From NCBI GenBank assembly GCA_021648745.1, contig JAKISE010000051.1, forward strand, positions 1 through 22,102: DNA of 22,102 bases. The letters are read 5' to 3'. The position numbers were made by a program, and so were the translations under genes. Origin of the DNA: Cyclobacteriaceae bacterium (GTDB taxonomy: Bacteria; Bacteroidota; Bacteroidia; Cytophagales; Cyclobacteriaceae). The stretch's first letter is position 1, and each line of letters begins with the position of its first letter. Of this stretch, positions 1 through 7,104 are shown piece after piece. The notes below the pieces were generated by a model that was not told the origin of the DNA, ran no database searches, and saw nothing but the letters and a program-made list of their open reading frames with translations.

Positions 1-118
1 AAATCAGGCAGTTTGGATTCGAAAGCATAGCACCGCTATGGTGAGAACACAAACAAAGCAAAGCGACTGATTTGAAGTGAGTTAAAGGCCTAATAGAAAT
101 TCTATTGCATATTTCGGG
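1..118 (+). mobile_element. 163-bp MITE-like repeat, copy A (left-truncated by window)
   Basis: This is the right-hand part of the repeat seen complete at 1731-1892 and 18763-18925. The first 120 bases match the copy at 18763 without a difference. It contains the conserved hairpin CATAGC-ACC-GCTATG at 26-40, the flanking arms AAATCAG and CTGATTT, and the right terminal arm ending in TTCGGG at 118. The following TTAAA (119-123) is the probable right target duplication; the left one is outside the window. No coding potential is seen. Orientation is arbitrary and is given as the same as the other copies. Confidence 0.85.
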
Positions 119-276
119 TTAAATTCTGAAAAGTTCTTATTACTTTGTCTAGTCAAGAAGGCATCTTTGATATTCCTCAAACCCTTTTTTAAGGCATCTC
201 TCTTGTTTATGGTAGCAGAACAAGCATTTTCTCAATATAGAGGCAGATTAATGTTTTCTATGGAATAGGTTAACTA
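82..276 (-). pseudogene. Possible decayed coding remnant between two repeats
   Basis: On the reverse strand, the interval between the 278-bp element and repeat copy A reads as one frame with a single internal stop (tga at 232-234). The downstream part is lysine and arginine rich (about ...KRDALKKGLRNIKDAF...). The frame runs into the end of repeat copy A and stops at 82-84. There is no start codon. It could be the decayed 3' end of a gene, perhaps a transposase, bounded by later insertions, or simply chance. I recognise no family. Confidence 0.15.
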
Positions 277-554
277 GGTCTGCTGAAAAACTATATACTT
301 TGCTAAATCAGTGTTTATAGAGGCTATGCAATTGTTTGAACATTTCTCTCTGTAAGCCTTAGTGCAAGCAAAACTGATGGATTTGCTGAAACCCCTGCAC
401 TTTGAGTTGCCGATGGCCTTAAATTAAATGCGTTAAAATTTAATTTATAGTCTTGACTTTTTTGCTTACTTTTTGTGTCAAGACAAAAGTAAGAGCCCCT
501 AGCTTGAAGAGAGAAACATAAATTTTAATGAAAATGCGAGTTTTTCAGCAGACC
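277..554. mobile_element. 278-bp non-autonomous element with 16-bp inverted ends
   Basis: The sequence GGTCTGCTGAAAAACT at 277-292 is repeated exactly in inverted orientation at 539-554. Both ends are flanked by CTA (274-276 and 555-557), which fits a 3-bp target duplication. There is no open frame inside. The interior has an AT-rich inverted repeat (AAATTAAAT 421-429 with ATTTAATTT 438-446) and a hairpin around 460-490. This looks like a MITE or an internally deleted IS. The right end lies only 12 bp past the stop codon of the lyase-like gene, so it may shape that mRNA's 3' end. The parent IS family is not identified. Confidence 0.6.
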
Positions 555-566
555 CTAATAATTACA

Positions 567-1634
567 TTACTCCTTAATCATCTTAATAGTTTGAGTTGGC
601 ATAGCTATGCCTCCTAACACTATAAAATAAAGCCCATTTTTAAGAAAAGAAACGTCAACCTTTTCTGATATTAATTCTTTTGTTAAAACTAGCTTTCCCC
701 TACTATCATAAATTTTAATTTGCTCATATTTATGTAAGGTAATGCTCGAAATATTGAGCTCCTTATTAAAAGGGTTAGGGTTAATTATGGTATCTGGCAA
801 ACTATTAGCATCTATTGCCAAAACAGGGTTGATTTCCTTAATGCTGAAGTCAGCAAACAACACTTCTTCATCTCTAAGACTAGCAGAATTGTTCAAACTC
901 CGGTAAATTCCCCATTTAGGCCTTAAAAAAGAGGCATTGGTTTTCCACATTCGAATAGATGTATTAAAATATTCGAATAGTACAGTTCCGTCTGAAACTT
1001 TAGAAATGATAACGTCATACTCCCCAGATCCTGTCTCGCCATACAATATGGTTTCTTTTACCTCTAACCATTCACCTTTAAAAGGCGTAAGGTTAACTTC
1101 ATTCAAGGTAATTTGAGTAAAAGCTTCTGCATATCGCAACTCAAATTTGTCAGGAGACCCCTTTCTTACGGTAAATGTGATTAGAGGCATTACGTCTTCA
1201 ATACTTCCTTTAGATTTTATTTGGTGCAGATGAGTAAAAGAAGAAGAAGGTTGAAAATTCGCATCTAGTTTAAATTTCCATTTATACTCTACCAATTCAC
1301 CTTCCACCCCAAGAAGATCATCAGGTGACTTATCATAGGTTTTTATCTCATTTCGTTGCCTGTCAAAATTAATGCAACGATCATTATCAGGCGTGGTATG
1401 TATATAAAACCTAAATACATTTGTATTAAGATCAGCATCAAAAACCTCATCGATATGGCGGCCAAAAATATCATGGCTACAATCAGGTACTTCAACCACA
1501 TCAAAACCGGGAGCCAACACAGAATTAATTAACTCATACGTATCCCCCGGGCCATCTGCTTGTAGAAGGGTTTGCGCAACAGAGGTTTTGTAAAGTAAAA
1601 CCGAACAAAAACAGAGGTAAATACATAATTTCAT
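567..1634 (-). CDS. Secreted jelly-roll protein with T9SS sorting domain, possible polysaccharide lyase
   Basis: A 355-residue secreted protein. The frame is open to 1715, but the Met at 1634 is preferred because it begins a normal signal peptide (residues 1-20, cleavage near SVA|Q); the extra 27 residues do not look like an export signal. Residues about 25-275 form a beta-rich domain with FTHLHQIK (133-140) and RPKWGIYRS (238-246), features I associate with concanavalin-like jelly-roll polysaccharide lyases and lectins. Residues about 283-355 are a type A T9SS sorting domain (PNPF, IYDSRGK, LKNGLYF, ends KMIKE), so the product should be secreted or surface-attached. It is divergent from a PKD lipoprotein and lies near KDG/KDPG enzymes, which suggests a uronate polymer such as alginate as substrate. 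The lyase call and the substrate are inference; a non-catalytic binding protein is possible. Confidence 0.6.
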   Translation of the reverse strand: MKLCIYLCFCSVLLYKTSVAQTLLQADGPGDTYELINSVLAPGFDVVEVPDCSHDIFGRHIDEVFDADLNTNVFRFYIHTTPDNDRCINFDRQRNEIKTYDKSPDDLLGVEGELVEYKWKFKLDANFQPSSSFTHLHQIKSKGSIEDVMPLITFTVRKGSPDKFELRYAEAFTQITLNEVNLTPFKGEWLEVKETILYGETGSGEYDVIISKVSDGTVLFEYFNTSIRMWKTNASFLRPKWGIYRSLNNSASLRDEEVLFADFSIKEINPVLAIDANSLPDTIINPNPFNKELNISSITLHKYEQIKIYDSRGKLVLTKELISEKVDVSFLKNGLYFIVLGGIAMPTQTIKMIKE

Positions 1635-1725
1635 AGGTGTAAAATTAATTAGTGTGTTACATTTTTTTCTCAATACAAATAAACTTAATTCAGCTTTTAA
1701 ATTAAGTTTTAGCAATTAAATACAA

Positions 1726-1897
1726 TTTAACCCGAATTATGCGATAGGGTTCGTGATGAGGCTTTAAGTCACAATAAATCAGGCAGTTTGGATTCGAAAG
1801 CATAGCACCGCTATGGTGAGAACACAAACAAAGCAAAGCGACTGATTTGAAGTGAGTTAAGGCCCAATAGAAATTCTATTGCATATTTCGGGTTTAA
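1726..1897 (+). mobile_element. 163-bp MITE-like repeat, copy B, with TTTAA target duplication
   Basis: A complete copy occupies 1731-1892 (162 bp), beginning CCCGAATTATGC and ending GCATATTTCGGG. It is flanked on both sides by TTTAA (1726-1730 and 1893-1897). It differs from the copy at 18763 by one substitution and one missing base near 1861-1865. The two ends form an imperfect inverted repeat of about 25 bp, and the centre holds the hairpin CATAGC-ACC-GCTATG (1801-1815). It sits in the divergent intergenic region between the secreted jelly-roll protein and the PKD lipoprotein, so it separates or alters their control regions. Confidence 0.85.
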
Positions 1898-1966
1898 ATA
1901 ACCAAAACAGGGCATTTAAACTATTTTTTGTTAAACATTTTGGTGTTCTCATTTCTTATTCCTAAA

Positions 1967-2008
1967 TTGGTAGACCAGTTATTGGTCAACCAATCATTGA
2001 TTAACCAA
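1967..2008 (+). promoter_or_regulatory. Three tandem TTGGTnnACCAA operator-like palindromes
   Basis: Three 12-bp sites occur at an exact 15-bp period: TTGGTAGACCAG (1967-1978), TTGGTCAACCAA (1982-1993) and TTGATTAACCAA (1997-2008). The middle one has perfect arms; the outer two have one mismatch each. The last ends 44 bp before the PKD lipoprotein start. TTGGTnnACCAA is the core recognised by GntR/FadR-type hexuronate regulators such as ExuR and UxuR in enterobacteria. That family match is from memory, and no GntR gene lies in this window. Confidence 0.5.
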
Positions 2009-2052
2009 ATATATTAAGAATTAAGTAAAAACTAGTTTAAACCAGATTAATT

Positions 2053-3366
2053 ATGAGAAAAACACACATTAGTAATTATTCATTATTTAACAAGGCTGCT
2101 GTATTTTTATTAATAGTAACATTTGTTATAGTGAGTTCATGTAAAGAAGAAGTTAAACCATCCGAAGAGGATACAGTAAAACCAGAAGCAGGATTTACCT
2201 TCGTAGCAGATGAACTGGTCGTCACATTTACACATTCTTCCAAAGGAGCAAGTACTTATGCCTGGGATTTTGGAGATGGACAAACATCTGATTTGGAAGA
2301 GCCTCCTGCGATTACCTATGCCACTGCTAACACCTACGATGTTACGCTAACAGTTACACGTGATAATGGACAAACAGATATAATAACGAGGCAAGTAACC
2401 GTAAGAAATTCTCCAGTGGCAAGCTTTACTAGTACGCCTGTTGGGTTAAAAGTAACTTTCACTAATACCTCATCTAATGCTAGCTCTTATGAGTGGAACT
2501 TTGGAGATGCTTCACCACTATCTACCGAAACTTCACCAATTCATACTTTTGCTGCATCAGGTAGCTATACAGTAAAGTTAACTGCCATTGAAGGTGCATA
2601 TAACGATGAAATAACCTCTGAAGTAACAGTATCTGTGCCCATTGCAAGCTTTGAACATGTTATAGATGAACTTGAAGTTACTTTCACTAACACTTCGGAA
2701 AATGCAACTTCCTATGACTGGGATTTTGGAGATGGCAATACCTCCACAGAAGCTTCGCCTGTTTATACATTTGCCGCATCAGGTACCTATAGTGTAACGC
2801 TAGTAGCAACAGACGGTATGAACGAAAGCAATTCAACATCGAAGGAGATAGAAGTTGTCAACTCTCCTCCGCCATTTGTGCTAGAAATTTTAGAACCTGG
2901 CTTTGAAGATGGTATGCTGGCAGGAGGTACAGGAGATGGTAGGGGTTCTTGGAAAATTTCAGGCGGTAATCGTCCTGGAGGAATGGCTGGTACTATTCAA
3001 ATTACAGGGTCTCCTGTTTTTGCAGGTAGTCAGGCTGCAAAATTACCATCCAATAACGAAAGAGGAGGTTATCAATTAATTACTGTTATGCCAAATTCTA
3101 ACTATAGGGTATCTTTTTATTATACTATGAAAACATCACCTGTTGGTTCATTAACAGTTTATATTCTTGGCGGAGATGTTACTGACCCTGCAGATGTTGC
3201 CGCTGCTACCATTACATCTTTAACAGTAAATGATCAAACTGCTGCAAATACATATCTGCTAGAGACAATAGATTTTAACTCTGGCAGTAATTCAGAAATT
3301 GCTATTTATTTTATAAACGATGGGGTGGAAACTCGATTAGATGAATTTAGCATAGTAGAAAACTAA
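2053..3366 (+). CDS. Surface lipoprotein with three PKD domains and a C-terminal beta-sandwich
   Basis: A 437-residue predicted lipoprotein. The signal sequence ends in the lipobox IVSSC, with the modified Cys at 30. Three PKD repeats follow at about 46-118, 122-194 and 198-270, each with the hallmark WDFGDG (71-76), WNFGDA (148-153) or WDFGDG (223-228). Residues about 275-437 form a separate domain (EPGFEDG at the start, DEFSIVEN at the end) that resembles carbohydrate-binding jelly rolls. Such proteins usually bind polysaccharide at the outer membrane of Bacteroidota; here that is inferred from architecture. It is divergent from the possible lyase, its upstream region carries three tandem operator-like sites, and a strong hairpin follows its stop. 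No SusC/SusD partner is nearby, which is unusual for a polysaccharide locus. Confidence 0.8.
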   Translation: MRKTHISNYSLFNKAAVFLLIVTFVIVSSCKEEVKPSEEDTVKPEAGFTFVADELVVTFTHSSKGASTYAWDFGDGQTSDLEEPPAITYATANTYDVTLTVTRDNGQTDIITRQVTVRNSPVASFTSTPVGLKVTFTNTSSNASSYEWNFGDASPLSTETSPIHTFAASGSYTVKLTAIEGAYNDEITSEVTVSVPIASFEHVIDELEVTFTNTSENATSYDWDFGDGNTSTEASPVYTFAASGTYSVTLVATDGMNESNSTSKEIEVVNSPPPFVLEILEPGFEDGMLAGGTGDGRGSWKISGGNRPGGMAGTIQITGSPVFAGSQAAKLPSNNERGGYQLITVMPNSNYRVSFYYTMKTSPVGSLTVYILGGDVTDPADVAAATITSLTVNDQTAANTYLLETIDFNSGSNSEIAIYFINDGVETRLDEFSIVEN

Positions 3367-3411
3367 TCACTAACATGATATCTGGGTAATAAACTTACAT
3401 TTTTCCCGCTC

Positions 3412-3455
3412 TAAATAATGAAAGCCTTTCCACTTGGAAAGGCTTTCATTATTTA
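3412..3455 (+). terminator. Strong hairpin terminator after the PKD lipoprotein
   Basis: A perfect 20-bp stem (3412-3431 with 3436-3455) closes a 4-base loop, ACTT. It starts 46 bp after the stop codon at 3366. The run of T after the stem is weak (ATTATTTA within the stem itself), so this may be a terminator or a 3'-end stabilising hairpin. It also separates the gene from the mobile element at 3480. Confidence 0.75.
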
Positions 3456-3474
3456 AGGCTAATACAAACTAATG

Positions 3475-3748
3475 TATAAACCTGAGTTCGGGATAAGGAA
3501 TGCTGTCAGCTTTAATCGAAACTTTCATAAACAACTTAGATTTTTGTAGGACTAACGGGTTAATTCAAGAAAATATAAGGAGGTTTAGGGAAGTTTGGTT
3601 AATGCCCAAAGGGAAAATAAAATAGCAGGCAATCTTTTGAATATAAAAATCTTGAAATAATCCATTATATCTTTGCTTTTTATATTAAAAAGCTCACCTA
3701 CTATTTTATTTTCTGGCAGCTATTCCTTATCCCGAACTCAGGTTATAA
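3475..3748. mobile_element. 264-bp MITE with 22-bp perfect inverted ends and TATAA duplication
   Basis: The 22-base left end (3480-3501, beginning ACCTGAGTTCGGGATAAGG) is repeated exactly in inverted orientation at 3722-3743. TATAA flanks it on both sides (3475-3479 and 3744-3748), giving a clear 5-bp target duplication. Imperfect similarity continues inwards for about ten more bases. A 13-bp inner inverted repeat pairs GAAAATAAAATAG (3613-3625) with CTATTTTATTTTC (3701-3713). No protein is encoded. The 3367-3859 intergenic stretch otherwise holds only the terminator upstream and about 110 bp of AT-rich sequence downstream with nothing recognisable. Confidence 0.85.
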
Positions 3749-3859
3749 CGGTATTACAATTAAGGATTAACAGGTTTACCTTTTTAAATGAGAAATCGAG
3801 TCGCCCTAAATTTATAGTACTTATTTTCAACACTACACAAACAGAATTGGGTAGAAAAA

Positions 3860-4531
3860 TTACCCTTTAAATTGTTGAATGATCGCAAGCGTACCTTTTG
3901 CTTTTTGGGTTAGTTGCTGATAATCAAAATTTCCGTCTCCATCTTTTACAAAAAGCTTGGAACCCATGCCTACGCAATGCACACCTGCTTTAAACCAGCC
4001 TTTTAGGTTTTCTTCAGTTGGTTCTACACCTCCAGTGGGCATAATGCTCGTCCAAGGAAAAGGGCCTCTAACAGCTGCCACAAATGAAGGGCCTCCCACC
4101 TGAGACCCAGGAAAAATCTTTACAACCTCTGCACCCAACTCTTCTGCATAAGATATTTCGGTAAGCGAACCACAACCAGGTGACCAGGAAACTTTTCTAC
4201 GGTTGCACACTTTAGCCATTTCACTATTTACAATAGGCGACACTATAAAATTAGCCCCATTTTGAATGTATAAAGAAGTAGTTCCAGCATCTATTACAGA
4301 ACCTATCCCTAAAATCATCTCAGGAGCATGCTCAGCAGCATACTTATTGAGTGCGTTAAAAACCTCATGGGCATAGTCGCCACGGTTAGTAAATTCAAAT
4401 ACTCTTATACCCCCATCATAACATGCTTTTAATACTTTTTTGCATACGTCAATATCTTTATGATAAAAAACAGGCACAAGCCCGGTTTCTTTCATTCTCA
4501 GAGCTACCTCAATTCGTGTAAATCTTGCCAT
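3860..4531 (-). CDS. eda: KDPG / 4-hydroxy-2-oxoglutarate aldolase
   Basis: A 223-residue class I aldolase that splits 2-keto-3-deoxy-6-phosphogluconate into pyruvate and glyceraldehyde 3-phosphate in the cytoplasm, the last step of uronate and Entner-Doudoroff catabolism. The conserved Glu is in GIRVFEFT (Glu46) and the Schiff-base Lys in VVKIFPG (Lys138). The phosphate-binding region PTGGVEPTEENL and the late GMGSKLF segment are also present. Length is normal for the family. It lies 19 bp downstream of kdgK on the same strand, so the two are almost certainly co-transcribed, and the product of KdgK is its substrate. No strong terminator follows; a short hairpin at the stop codon lacks a T run. 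Confidence 0.93.
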   Translation of the reverse strand: MARFTRIEVALRMKETGLVPVFYHKDIDVCKKVLKACYDGGIRVFEFTNRGDYAHEVFNALNKYAAEHAPEMILGIGSVIDAGTTSLYIQNGANFIVSPIVNSEMAKVCNRRKVSWSPGCGSLTEISYAEELGAEVVKIFPGSQVGGPSFVAAVRGPFPWTSIMPTGGVEPTEENLKGWFKAGVHCVGMGSKLFVKDGDGNFDYQQLTQKAKGTLAIIQQFKG

Positions 4532-4550
4532 TTTAAGTTTTTATAATTAA

Positions 4551-5591
4551 TTATCTTGCCACTCTTCCTGAGGTATCTCCCCCCATCAACTTTTCTACTT
4601 CGCTTATAGTTACCAAATTTGCATCTCCTTTAATGGTATGCTTTAAGCATGATGCTGCTACTGCAAAGTCCAGTGCATTTTGGTCGTCTTCAGGGTATGT
4701 TAATAAACCGTAAATAAGACCTCCCATAAACGAATCTCCACCACCAACCCTGTCAACAATATCAGTAATTTGATATTGGGTAGATTCAAACATGTTTGTT
4801 CCATCGTACATAACCCCTGCCCAGGTATTATGTGAAGCAGAAATAGAACCCCTTAACGTGGTAATTACTTTTTTTGCTCTCGGAAACTTTTTCATCATTT
4901 GCTGGCATACTGATAGAAAAGCCTCTGCTTTAACATCATGTCCTTGTGTGGTAATATCGAGGCCATCTGGTTTAATGCCAAAATGTTTTTCGGCATCTTC
5001 TTCGTTACCTAAAATAATATCGCAGTACGAAGTGAGTTCGGTCATAATGGCTTCCGGCTCTACACCGTATTTCCATAACTTAGCCCGGTAATTTAAATCT
5101 GTAGAAATGGTTATGCCCAAATCGGAAGCTACTTTAACAGCCTCTAAGCATACATCAGCTGCCCCTTGTGAAATGGCCGGGGTAATGCCAGTCCAATGAA
5201 ACCAATCTGCTCCTTCAAATACCTTAGCCCAATCTATCATGCCTGGTTTTAATTCGGCAATGGCTGAATGAGCCCGATCGTAAACCACTTTACTTCCTCG
5301 GCTCACTGCTCCGGTTTCTAAAAAATAAATCCCAAGCCTATCACCTCCAAATACAATGTTAGATGTACCAACCCCTCTCTTTCTCATTTCCATTAAAGCA
5401 CATTCTCCAATGTCATTTTGGGGCAGCCTAGTTACAAAATCAACAGGTACACCGTAATTTGCTAACGACACGGCCACGTTGGATTCTCCTCCTCCATATA
5501 CAACATCAAACGAATTTGATTGTGAAAATCTAAGAAAGCCCGGAGGAGACAACCTTAGCATAATTTCTCCAAATGTTACTACTTTGTTCAT
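4551..5591 (-). CDS. kdgK: 2-keto-3-deoxygluconate kinase, PfkB family
   Basis: A 346-residue PfkB/ribokinase-family sugar kinase. It begins with the family's N-terminal strand and substrate-binding loop (GEIMLRLSPPG at 8-18, GGGESNVAVSLANYG at 33-47). The DLNYRAKLW segment is typical of KDG kinases. The C-terminal signature DIVDRVGGGDSFMGG carries the catalytic Asp286 and the anion hole. The reaction is ATP-dependent phosphorylation of KDG to KDPG. It is the first gene of a two-gene operon with eda and is divergent from a LacI-family regulator that probably controls it. Fructokinase-like kinases are close relatives, but the eda neighbour makes KDG the best substrate. Confidence 0.9.
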   Translation of the reverse strand: MNKVVTFGEIMLRLSPPGFLRFSQSNSFDVVYGGGESNVAVSLANYGVPVDFVTRLPQNDIGECALMEMRKRGVGTSNIVFGGDRLGIYFLETGAVSRGSKVVYDRAHSAIAELKPGMIDWAKVFEGADWFHWTGITPAISQGAADVCLEAVKVASDLGITISTDLNYRAKLWKYGVEPEAIMTELTSYCDIILGNEEDAEKHFGIKPDGLDITTQGHDVKAEAFLSVCQQMMKKFPRAKKVITTLRGSISASHNTWAGVMYDGTNMFESTQYQITDIVDRVGGGDSFMGGLIYGLLTYPEDDQNALDFAVAASCLKHTIKGDANLVTISEVEKLMGGDTSGRVAR

Positions 5592-5641
5592 ATTTACTTA
5601 ATTTTTAATTAATATTAAAGCTTAAAAAAATAACTCCGTGC

Positions 5642-5651
5642 TCGTTAACGA
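5642..5651. promoter_or_regulatory. Candidate LacI-family operator between kdgK and its regulator
   Basis: TCGTTAACGA is a perfect 10-bp palindrome in the 125-bp divergent region between kdgK and the LacI-family gene. It lies 51-60 bp upstream of the kdgK start and just upstream of the probable regulator promoter. A central pyrimidine-purine step in a short palindrome fits LacI-family sites, and the position allows control of both directions. This is a single occurrence, so the assignment is inference. Confidence 0.4.
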
Positions 5652-5676
5652 TACAACAAACCTAATACATTCTTAT

Positions 5677-5684
5677 TAACTTTG
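5677..5684 (+). promoter_or_regulatory. Candidate -7 box for the LacI-family gene
   Basis: TAACTTTG matches the Bacteroidota -7 consensus TAnnTTTG. It lies 33 bp before the preferred start codon at 5717, giving a leader of about 25 nt. A good -33 TTTG is not evident. Confidence 0.4.
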
Positions 5685-5716
5685 CAATAAGGCATTTGAT
5701 TTTTAGATTTGCATAC

Positions 5717-6736
5717 ATGAAAAAAATTACCATTAAAGAAATTGCAAAATTGGCGAAGGTATCGGTTGGCACTGTTGATCGTGCTTTGCATAACAGAGGA
5801 GAAGTTGCCGAATCGACAAAACAGCTAGTGCTTAAAATTGCTAAAGACGGTAATTATTCCACCAATGTGTTTGCCCGTAACCTTAAACTTAATAAGGTGT
5901 ATAAGTTGGCCATAATATTACCCAACGACAATGAATACTGGGGAATGCTAAATAATGGAATTAAACAAGCGGCAGCTGAGTATGAGTCGCTGGGTATGCA
6001 ATTAAGTTTTTATACATTTAACCGGCATAATAAAAATTCTTTTATTACCAAGTCGGCTCAAGCCATAGAGTTGAAACCAGATGGAGTGATAATGGCCCCT
6101 TTATTAGAAGAGGAGGCAACAAGCATTTGCAAACGGCTCAATTTTCAAAAAATCCCATTTGTATTAGTAGATTCTAACTTGGCAAATACCAACCCATTGA
6201 CATTTATTGGTCAAGATACCCAAAAAAGCGGATACCTTGCTGCCAAATTACTTAATTACGGTTTCTCTGAGGGGCATAGAGCAATTATATGTAAGTTCAC
6301 CGATTTTGATAGCATTAACAAAACCATTGAAGAAAGAATAAGGGGGTTTAAAAAGTATTATATCAACAATAATTTTAACCCAAACCTTATCGAAGAAATT
6401 ACTATGAAGGCTGGTGAGATGGATATGGAAGAATTACTCCGAAATAAAGCTCATGTACACGTTTTTTTGCCAAACTCCCGAGCGTACCAGGTTGCAGCAG
6501 GGCTTGATGCTAATTTAGAAAAAAAATTATATAGAATTATTGGGTATGATCTTGTTTCTAAAAATATAGAATACTTACAAAATGGCTTAATTGATTTTAT
6601 CATCCATCAAAACCCAAAGATGCAAGGCCACTTAAGTATCCAAGCCTTTTATAAATACTTAATTTTAAATGAGGCTGTTGAATCAAGCCAAAAAATGCCA
6701 TTAGATATAATTACGAAAGAAAATATTATAGGATAA
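5717..6736 (+). CDS. LacI-family transcriptional regulator, probable regulator of uronate catabolism
   Basis: A 339-residue regulator. The frame is open from 5696, but the Met at 5717 is preferred because it places MKKITIKEIAKLAKVSVGTV at the N-terminus, the usual start of LacI proteins. Residues about 3-55 are the helix-turn-helix and hinge (VSVGTVDRALHNRGEV, then NVFARNLK). Residues about 60-330 are a periplasmic-binding-protein-like effector domain (LAIILPNDNEYWG near its start, PLTFIGQDTQKSGYLAAKLL in the middle). It is divergent from kdgK-eda with a palindrome in between, which suggests that it represses or activates that operon in response to a sugar acid. The effector is not visible from sequence. 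Confidence 0.87.
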   Translation: MKKITIKEIAKLAKVSVGTVDRALHNRGEVAESTKQLVLKIAKDGNYSTNVFARNLKLNKVYKLAIILPNDNEYWGMLNNGIKQAAAEYESLGMQLSFYTFNRHNKNSFITKSAQAIELKPDGVIMAPLLEEEATSICKRLNFQKIPFVLVDSNLANTNPLTFIGQDTQKSGYLAAKLLNYGFSEGHRAIICKFTDFDSINKTIEERIRGFKKYYINNNFNPNLIEEITMKAGEMDMEELLRNKAHVHVFLPNSRAYQVAAGLDANLEKKLYRIIGYDLVSKNIEYLQNGLIDFIIHQNPKMQGHLSIQAFYKYLILNEAVESSQKMPLDIITKENIIG

Positions 6737-6846
6737 TCCGTCTTAATGATAAGGGCTCACACTTTGTCAGATGCCTATGTATAGAAATAACACTCTCCAA
6801 AATATATCTTACAAACAGCAAAATTGTGAGAAATAAGAGACAAAAA

Positions 6847-7092
6847 TTAATTACTTACTACAGCTGGTTCTATATTTAATACTTTAATAGCCTTCAAAAT
6901 CATATCCCAATCAGACGGCATAATTTGTTCAAACTTAATGCCATCTTGTTCTTCCCACTCATCAAACATCGAAATCATATTAATTACAAAGTTATCTTCA
7001 ACTAATACCTCATAAAATTCAAAGTATTTTTTTGCGATTTCTTTATATCCGATTCGATTACGAAGCCCACTTTTTCCATCCATTACAATCAT
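6847..7092 (-). CDS. Small hypothetical protein
   Basis: An 81-residue acidic protein that I do not recognise. It has no signal peptide, membrane segment or cysteine, and is rich in charged and aromatic residues (KKYFEFYEVLVEDNF, FDEWEEQDGIKFEQ), so a small soluble cytoplasmic protein is likely. A TAnnTTTG box (TACCTTTG on the reverse strand) lies only 4 bp before the first Met, so transcription may start near that codon. The fourth codon is also Met (7083) and may be the real start, giving 78 residues. It stands alone between the LacI-family gene and trkA. Codon use looks like its neighbours, which supports a real gene. Confidence 0.6.
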   Translation of the reverse strand: MIVMDGKSGLRNRIGYKEIAKKYFEFYEVLVEDNFVINMISMFDEWEEQDGIKFEQIMPSDWDMILKAIKVLNIEPAVVSN

Positions 7093-7096
7093 AGCA

Positions 7097-7104
7097 CAAA
7101 GGTA
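7097..7104 (-). promoter_or_regulatory. Candidate -7 box for the small hypothetical gene
   Basis: On the reverse strand the sequence reads TACCTTTG, matching TAnnTTTG. Its closeness to the first ATG (4 bp) would give a leaderless or near-leaderless transcript, or favours the Met at 7083 as start. No clear -33 TTTG is seen. Confidence 0.35.

Noticed and set aside
1635..1715. Upstream extension of the secreted jelly-roll protein to a Met at 1715
   Set aside because: The added 27 residues precede a complete signal peptide beginning at 1634; export signals are expected at the N-terminus.
3845..3866. Short GGGTA/TACCC hairpin at the eda stop codon as a terminator
   Set aside because: Five-bp stem, with no T run after it in the direction of transcription.
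3673..3870. A 65-codon forward frame across the end of the 264-bp MITE
   Set aside because: It starts inside the mobile element, crosses its terminal repeat and overlaps the eda stop; composition is not protein-like.
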